A stretch of DNA of 64,000 nucleotides from Cristatella mucedo (lineage: Eukaryota > Bryozoa > Phylactolaemata > Cristatellidae). Every line of letters starts with the position of its first letter. Position 1 is the first letter of the stretch. Location of the stretch: positions 1,472,001 through 1,536,000 of the forward strand of contig WPIO01000075.1 of the NCBI GenBank assembly GCA_009760855.2. The letters are read 5' to 3'. This document shows positions 58,801 through 64,000 of this stretch, piece by piece. The notes under the pieces are model-generated. The model searched no databases. It worked only from the letters and a program-made list of their open reading frames with translations, and was not told the origin of the DNA. The position numbers and the translations under genes are program-made.

Positions 58801-61149
58801 CTTGCCTGAAAGGCACCGATCACACCGGCCGTTCGCGAAATTTGAAAAGCGTAATCTAATTCTGTGCCAGCATCATGGCTTCACCAGGGGGTTAACAAGT
58901 TCATCAATCACTGTCTAAATGTAGCAGCCCAGCAGTGGTCTGTCCCAGCGATCAGCAGCTATCAGAGTCAGGCAGCTATTTCCATTGCAGTCAAGCCACT
59001 TCGAATCATCCACCGGATGGTTGGGATCCTGGTTTGTGTGAAGGAGAGCCATTTTCACACATTTTCAGGGTAATGAGCATGTACTTTTGGTGTACTTTGA
59101 GTGTACTTTTAGTTTATTAGGCTCCCAATGAACTTCATCCACCCCAATTCGCCTTTCTTTGGTCGGGATCAACGAAGAGAATTCTAAGAGCCATAATTCT
59201 AATTCTAAGAGCCTTTGGCTTTCAGTGAGACTCGCTGTGCTGTTACTGGCTCCGTTGGTCATTGAAGCTGAGACATGCAAGTTGCCATGTGATTAAGAGT
59301 GCTTGGGAGGATTAAGCAAGACATCCGGTACACAAAGTGCAAAAACAAAGATTTCGCAGTTTATGTTGTACATGCACTTAATACTTCCAAGTTGCACATT
59401 TCCCCTGATCCAATGATAACGCTATCCTTCCACATTCAACGATGCAATAAATACCCTATCTCCGGGATATGGTTCAAACATACTTCTAATTGAATAGTTT
59501 TGAATTCTTTAGGTGTTTTTTGGAAATTGACTGGAGGTTAGTTGCAGCCTTTATTGTTTAACGCATATTTTCCAGCCTCATTTAAAAGCATCGGCTGCGC
59601 ACCAAGCCACTGGTGCTAAGCAGGAGGTGGGTGCCAAGAGTTAACCTTAACGACCTGGAAGCCATAATGATATTGCTCAAACCTATCAGCTCATCCACAA
59701 AACGGTGTGGTCCAATTTGAAAGTGGCTTATTTGTATACTTGCAACGAGAATTGTTTGTTTTATTTGTGGAAGCATTCTAAGAGCTTGAGCAACTTGGAT
59801 AAATGTAGAGGTTACTGCTGCTACTCAACTCAGTAGAACCTCAGAATGCTGCCAGCAATCATGATAAACTAATGCCGAATTAAAGACGAAAGATGGAAGA
59901 TGACATGAAACGTGTTGCCTCGAGCAATTCCGTCAAACAAGGGATCATATGAATTGGGTGCAACAACCACTGGGGGGACCGACGTAATGCAGAAGCCCAT
60001 GCGCAAGCTTCCTGTAATGTTGGCATGTGCCCTCCACTACATGGGTCGTTCCATGGGTCTAGCATTAGTGGCGTGGATTCTGGGTCCTGAATCCAAACAT
60101 TGCTGCCATTGGCAGGCTTGGGCTAATTGTCACAGGTGCATACATGTTGCATGGGGAGAGATGGCGATCTTCTTGGTATGTGCCCCATCCTGTCCTCCGG
60201 GTCGATTGCACCTTGCCCTCGCGTTCCAAGGAAGTAATTCACTTCAACTCCTTTAGTAGACAGATTGTAGTACTTTTAGTACGGCTTAAATTTTACAGCC
60301 AGCCACCTACCTATTTTCATTAATCCAGGTCCTGAGCGATCTTGATTGGTAGACAGGCTGTACTTAGGAAAGTAGCTGCTCCATCAAGTTCTAGATGCTT
60401 GGGCAACAATGTCGGCTGCCTTGCTGTACTGGTGTGAGCTGATCCGATGTGCAATTTTGCATAAGGAAAACTACGGCCACGAGTTTTACGACCTAGGGCT
60501 GAAGAGAATGTCCGAGTCTGATTGAGGTCAAGAGTCTGATGAGTGCTCAGGTAGCAGAAACGGTTGCTGCTTTTAAGCAGATTTAACTTATCGATAGCCA
60601 GTTCCACAGTCCACCTTCATCTCAGCCAGCCCAGCATCCCGGTGGTCATTTTTAGTGTCCTCTAGATGATTGATGGCCAGGTTTAGCATTTTAGGTAACT
60701 GGTTCACTGGACTGCCACAGCCCAGAATTGCAGCAGCCTCCGGATATGTGCTCACGAATTGAATGCCATTTGTGTGCCCTATTGTGCAGTAATGGTAGGG
60801 CTGATGGCACGAGAGCAGCTAGGAGCTTCCAGCAAAGGGGTATGTACCTAGTAACCTGTCTGGATCTAGTGTAACGCTTGACTGATCAACCATTGAGCTT
60901 CGAAGCAGCTGGGGCCCGAGCTGCCAGCACTTCGGCTCCCATCATCACCACCATCAGTGCCTGGTGCCTGCTGCAGCCAGCCATGAGGAAAAGGCATAGA
61001 TAAAGCGATACCGGCTGTTGTACCGGTTCGTTTGAGTGCTGTCTCCGGGCCAAACTTTTGATCCATCGACCTAGTATCCTTTCCAACTGAGCAGAAGATA
61101 GTGCAGCAGGTAATGCCTTAACAAAATACTAAAAAAGCACAGGCTCGAT
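58801..61149. other. No recognisable gene; possibly old transposon DNA
   Basis: Short minus-strand open frames (59065-59280, 59582-59776, 59880-60065) have ordinary composition but no identifiable family. They lie between LINE remnants, so old mobile DNA is a reasonable guess but unproven. Confidence 0.35.
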
Positions 61150-62745
61150 TATTGCATACTGTGGTTTAATTCGGCAAATAACAGTATCATTCCGACTCCT
61201 ACACCTCTGTTGGACAGCCTCTTAAATTCTGCCTACTATATGTCAGCTCACTAAAAAACAAGGGGTTACTTATCTGCGATCAGGTGGTCCTTCAGAAGCT
61301 AGATGCATGTCTGCTTACCAAAACTTGGATGACGCCTTGTTCCAGTAGCTGTATTTCTGAGACCACTCCACCCGGGTTCTCATTCTATCAGTCCATGCAT
61401 TCTGACAAGGATGGCGGCTGGGTTGCAATTGTTGTTCGCGAATCGTTTGGCTATAAAATTTGCAGTTTCTCACATGGGCCATCGAATGAATCGGTTGCAA
61501 TCAGGTCTTCACCAAAGACATAGCCTCTCACTGTTGTGATATACCGACCTCCTTCTGGCTGTCTAAACTTGTTTATAGGGAAGTTTTCAGAGTTCCCAGC
61601 TAAAATATTTGTGTGTGACAGGCCATTACTAATTGTAGGAGACTTCAATATTCACGTTGAAAACCCTAGCAACAGCCAGGTAAACTCACTTCTTGACTGT
61701 CTGGGGAATTTTGGTTTGGCCCAACATGTTAATCATAGCACCCACGTCGGTGGCCACATTCTAGATCTCGTGGTCACTAAGGATGTCCTCCCCACGGACC
61801 TTGTGGTGTGCCTAGTGATCCTCTCAGAACATTGCTCGGTCTTGTTTACTGTTCCTGCTCCCTTATACATACAGGGTAATGTCGAACTTGTCAAACGACG
61901 TAACTTACAAAGCATTGTGATGGACCACGTGCTCGAAATTTAGGTGTCGTTTTCGACAACTGCCTCAATTTTAAAAGCTTCATTTAGAAGACTGCTTCTA
62001 CATCTAGCCATCACGTCTGATCCCTATCCAATATTAGGAGCTGTCTCCCACAGTTGCTTGTAAAAAATTTAACTAGCTCCTTAGTTATATCTAGGCTTGA
62101 TTATTGCAATTCCTTATTGGCTGGGCTGCTAAAGAAATCTATTAGACCACAGCAGCAGACTATCAATATGGCTGCGAGGCTAGTCTTCAAGTCCCAGCAG
62201 TTTGAGCACGTGTCTCCTCTGCTAAAAGAGCTAGGATGGATGCCGGTTGAGCAACAGATCCAGAGCAAAGTTCTTACGCTGACCCACAAGGCCTGCCATG
62301 GCTTGGCTCCTTCATACCTAGCTGAACTGCTGCACCAGTTTCAGCCTGTTCATGCCCTCAGGTCCTGTGTGGACAATTAATTAGCTGTCCCATTCCTCTG
62401 CTTAAAGACAGTTGGCGATAGAAGCTGTAGCTCTGCAGGTCCTAGACTGTGGAACTCCCTTCCACAATGCTAACGCAACGATAACTATTCTCCTACTGCC
62501 GACTATGGCACATCCTTTTCAGTGGTCCTGAGCTGCTACTTCTATGCTACTCACTACCTCAACTGCTCTCTTGACTCGGCTATGCTTCCCAATTTCTCTA
62601 TGTTGCGTGAGACGAAGTCTGTTGGCTTCTGAATGCGTACCGAAAGCCGCTTAGGCTGTGGGTGGGCTATACAAAAGTCTCCTGCGTAACACCCACCTGG
62701 TCTGTATGACTTTCTGGAGTTACAGATGGAGATACATTACATTGC
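61150..62745 (+). mobile_element. Second LINE family (family 2): endonuclease domain joined to RT C-terminus
   Basis: The endonuclease part (61284-61920) has IYRPPSGCLN, LLIVGDFNIHV (the GDFN metal/catalytic motif of APE-type endonucleases), HILDLVVT and LSEHCSVLF (SEH where SDH is usual). From about 61935 the text jumps to [20 protein letters not shown] and KELGWMPVEQQIQSKV, the RT C-terminal region. The fingers/palm section with YADD is therefore deleted. The element ends with a (ACATT)n-like tail at about 62733-62755. It is inactive. Confidence 0.85.
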
Positions 62746-62957
62746 ATTACATTGTGACCTGGTTCCAGCATCTTGAAGTGCTGCCTTGTGCTAATTACCT
62801 TGAATCTTGACATTTTGAAGTGCTGCCTAGTGCATGTCCACTACACCCTTTCAGGCTTGAGGATTAGCCTTTTAGAAGAAATATAGCTACCTCCCGGTAG
62901 GGAGATGGGAAGGTATTACATAGCAAGCACCCTTTCGCAGCTCACATCTTCGTGAAG

Positions 62958-63290
62958 AAATCTGCTATGTCTTATGACTGTGGAACTCACTTCCACTGCT
63001 GTTAAGCGATGACAACTTTGCTCCTGCTGCCGACTATGGCACATCCTTTCCAGCCGTCCGTAGATTACTTGAATGCAACTCACTACCAGACGGCTGTCCT
63101 GGCTCAGCTATGCTTCTCGCTTTCTCGTAGTTGTCAGTGATTAAGTCTGTTGGCAACCGAATGTGTGCCGGGAGCAGCACGGGCTGTGATCGCTCTATAC
63201 GAAACTCTCATGTTTAGCACCCTCCTAGTCTTTGTGACTTTGTGGAGCTACTGACGGAGATACGGTACATGAACGTTAGTATCATTTGCT
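62958..63290 (+). mobile_element. LINE family 2, 3' fragment
   Basis: Colinear with the 3' end of the preceding element: CTGTGGAACTCACTTCCAC, CTGCCGACTATGGCACATCC, AAGTCTGTTGGC and TGACGGAGATAC recur in the same order and spacing. The ORF is broken. Confidence 0.75.
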
Positions 63291-63804
63291 GTGTCAGGGT
63301 ACGTGAATATATTGTTTAATTCTTACTAATAACCCACGGCTTGTGTGGTTTCTTCTTGTGTGGTTTCTTCTTCTTTTTTTTTCTTTCTGTGGTTTCTTCT
63401 TTTAGTTTTAGCCGTGGCAGCTAGTCGGTCTGCCCTAAGCTTGCCTGGCCAGACAAGGCCCAACGAACCTAAATTGCTTGCATGTACAGCATGCACATTG
63501 TAATAATTAGGAGAATAGATGTCCATTCGATATTAATTAGTTCAGATAGTCAACTTGTTGACTTTCACGGTTTCCATTCACTAAGCAAGCTATCAAGGTT
63601 GCTGATATATAAGAGCTGCTGATTCACTCACATAGCTGCAATGAGGGGTGGAAAGTGAGGGAAAGCTTGAGATATACATGGCACCTCAATCTTTGAGTGC
63701 AGTGCTTACACGTTGAATGAAGTTATGCAATTTTCAATTAAGCTCGCACGGCGATGATGCTCTGTGTAAGATCCATCGACCTATCTCACCTCATGCAGAT
63801 AATG

Positions 63805-63985
63805 GTGCCGTGATGGCACACTAGGTAAGGCGGTTGCTTTCACGACCTCGGTCCCGAGGTCGTGGGTTCGATTCCTGCGGTGGGCGATTCTTTATCGCCA
63901 CTGCAAGCAGTGGTGAAAGCCATAAAGGCTCTTCTGTCGCTATACAAAAAGAGGCTGTTTAATCAGCTAGGGTTTATTTTAATGA
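63805..63985 (+). mobile_element. tRNA-derived SINE, family S1, best-preserved copy
   Basis: The tRNA-like head runs from GTGCCGTGATGGCACACTAG and includes an A-box-like CACTAGGTAAGG and a perfect-looking B box GGTTCGATTCC (63865-63875). A body follows with a short self-complementary GGCGATTCTTTATCGCC. The tail is GTGAAAGCCATAAAGGCTCT, TCTGTCGCTATACAAAAAG and AATCAGCTAG. It is used here as the reference for the S1 family. It is not a tRNA gene, as the anticodon arm does not fold well. Confidence 0.8.
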
Positions 63986-64000
63986 CTGTTCTGCAATTTT

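Noticed and set aside
63805-63890. Functional tRNA gene
   Set aside because: A good B box is present, but the cloverleaf, especially the anticodon arm and acceptor stem, does not form convincingly, and a SINE tail follows. The same holds for the other tRNA-like heads.

Overview
The window is metazoan nuclear DNA. Spliceosomal introns (GT..AG) interrupt two multi-exon receptor genes. Decayed non-LTR retrotransposons and tRNA-derived SINEs are scattered on both strands, microsatellites are long, and coding density is very low. The receptor type and the CR1/L2-like LINE remnants fit an invertebrate, perhaps a spiralian or flatworm-like animal, but the phylum cannot be fixed from this sequence. 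Nothing bacterial or viral was seen.

Only two genes are well supported. Both are on the + strand and are tandem paralogues of a seven-transmembrane rhodopsin-like (class A) peptide-type receptor. Receptor A has exons 11580-11936, 14761-15029 and 15111-15912 (475 aa). Receptor B has exons 25094-25453 and 26970-27959 (449 aa). They share a phase-0 intron at the same codon after TM2. They also share an unusual N-terminal Cys pair, an ERF/ERC variant of DRY, and a non-canonical TM7 (NFALY in A, KLGLY in B). Receptor A has a second, 81-nt intron that B lacks. About 68 nt of that intron, beginning at its donor GT, match the 3' part of a tRNA-derived SINE that recurs elsewhere in the window. This looks like an intron made from a SINE fragment and is the most interesting observation here.

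Layout: 1-11.5 kb is unrecognised DNA with LINE and SINE fragments. 11.6-16.1 kb is receptor A, whose first intron holds about 1.6 kb of (GA)n-type purine repeat. 16.2-25 kb is LINE fragments and unrecognised DNA. 25.1-28 kb is receptor B with a very GC-rich last exon and flanks. 28-42 kb is mostly unrecognised DNA with a 42-bp triplication, a near-perfect inverted repeat beside an undetermined base, AC/AT microsatellites and SINEs. 42.5-44.4 kb is a third GC/CpG-rich island with no recognisable protein. 45.75-46.58 kb is a small terminal-inverted-repeat element of mariner/pogo type. 48-63.3 kb is dominated by LINE remnants of two families, including a nested/tandem cluster at 55-58.2 kb and an endonuclease-bearing remnant at 61.2-62.7 kb. 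The window ends with a well-preserved SINE (63.8-63.98 kb).

The mobile elements are linked. The main LINE family ends in a short hairpin plus (ATT)n, one tRNA-headed SINE carries the same hairpin tail, and a second SINE family (the intron donor) has its own tail. All gene calls rest on reading the translation and on paralogue comparison. No database search was possible.
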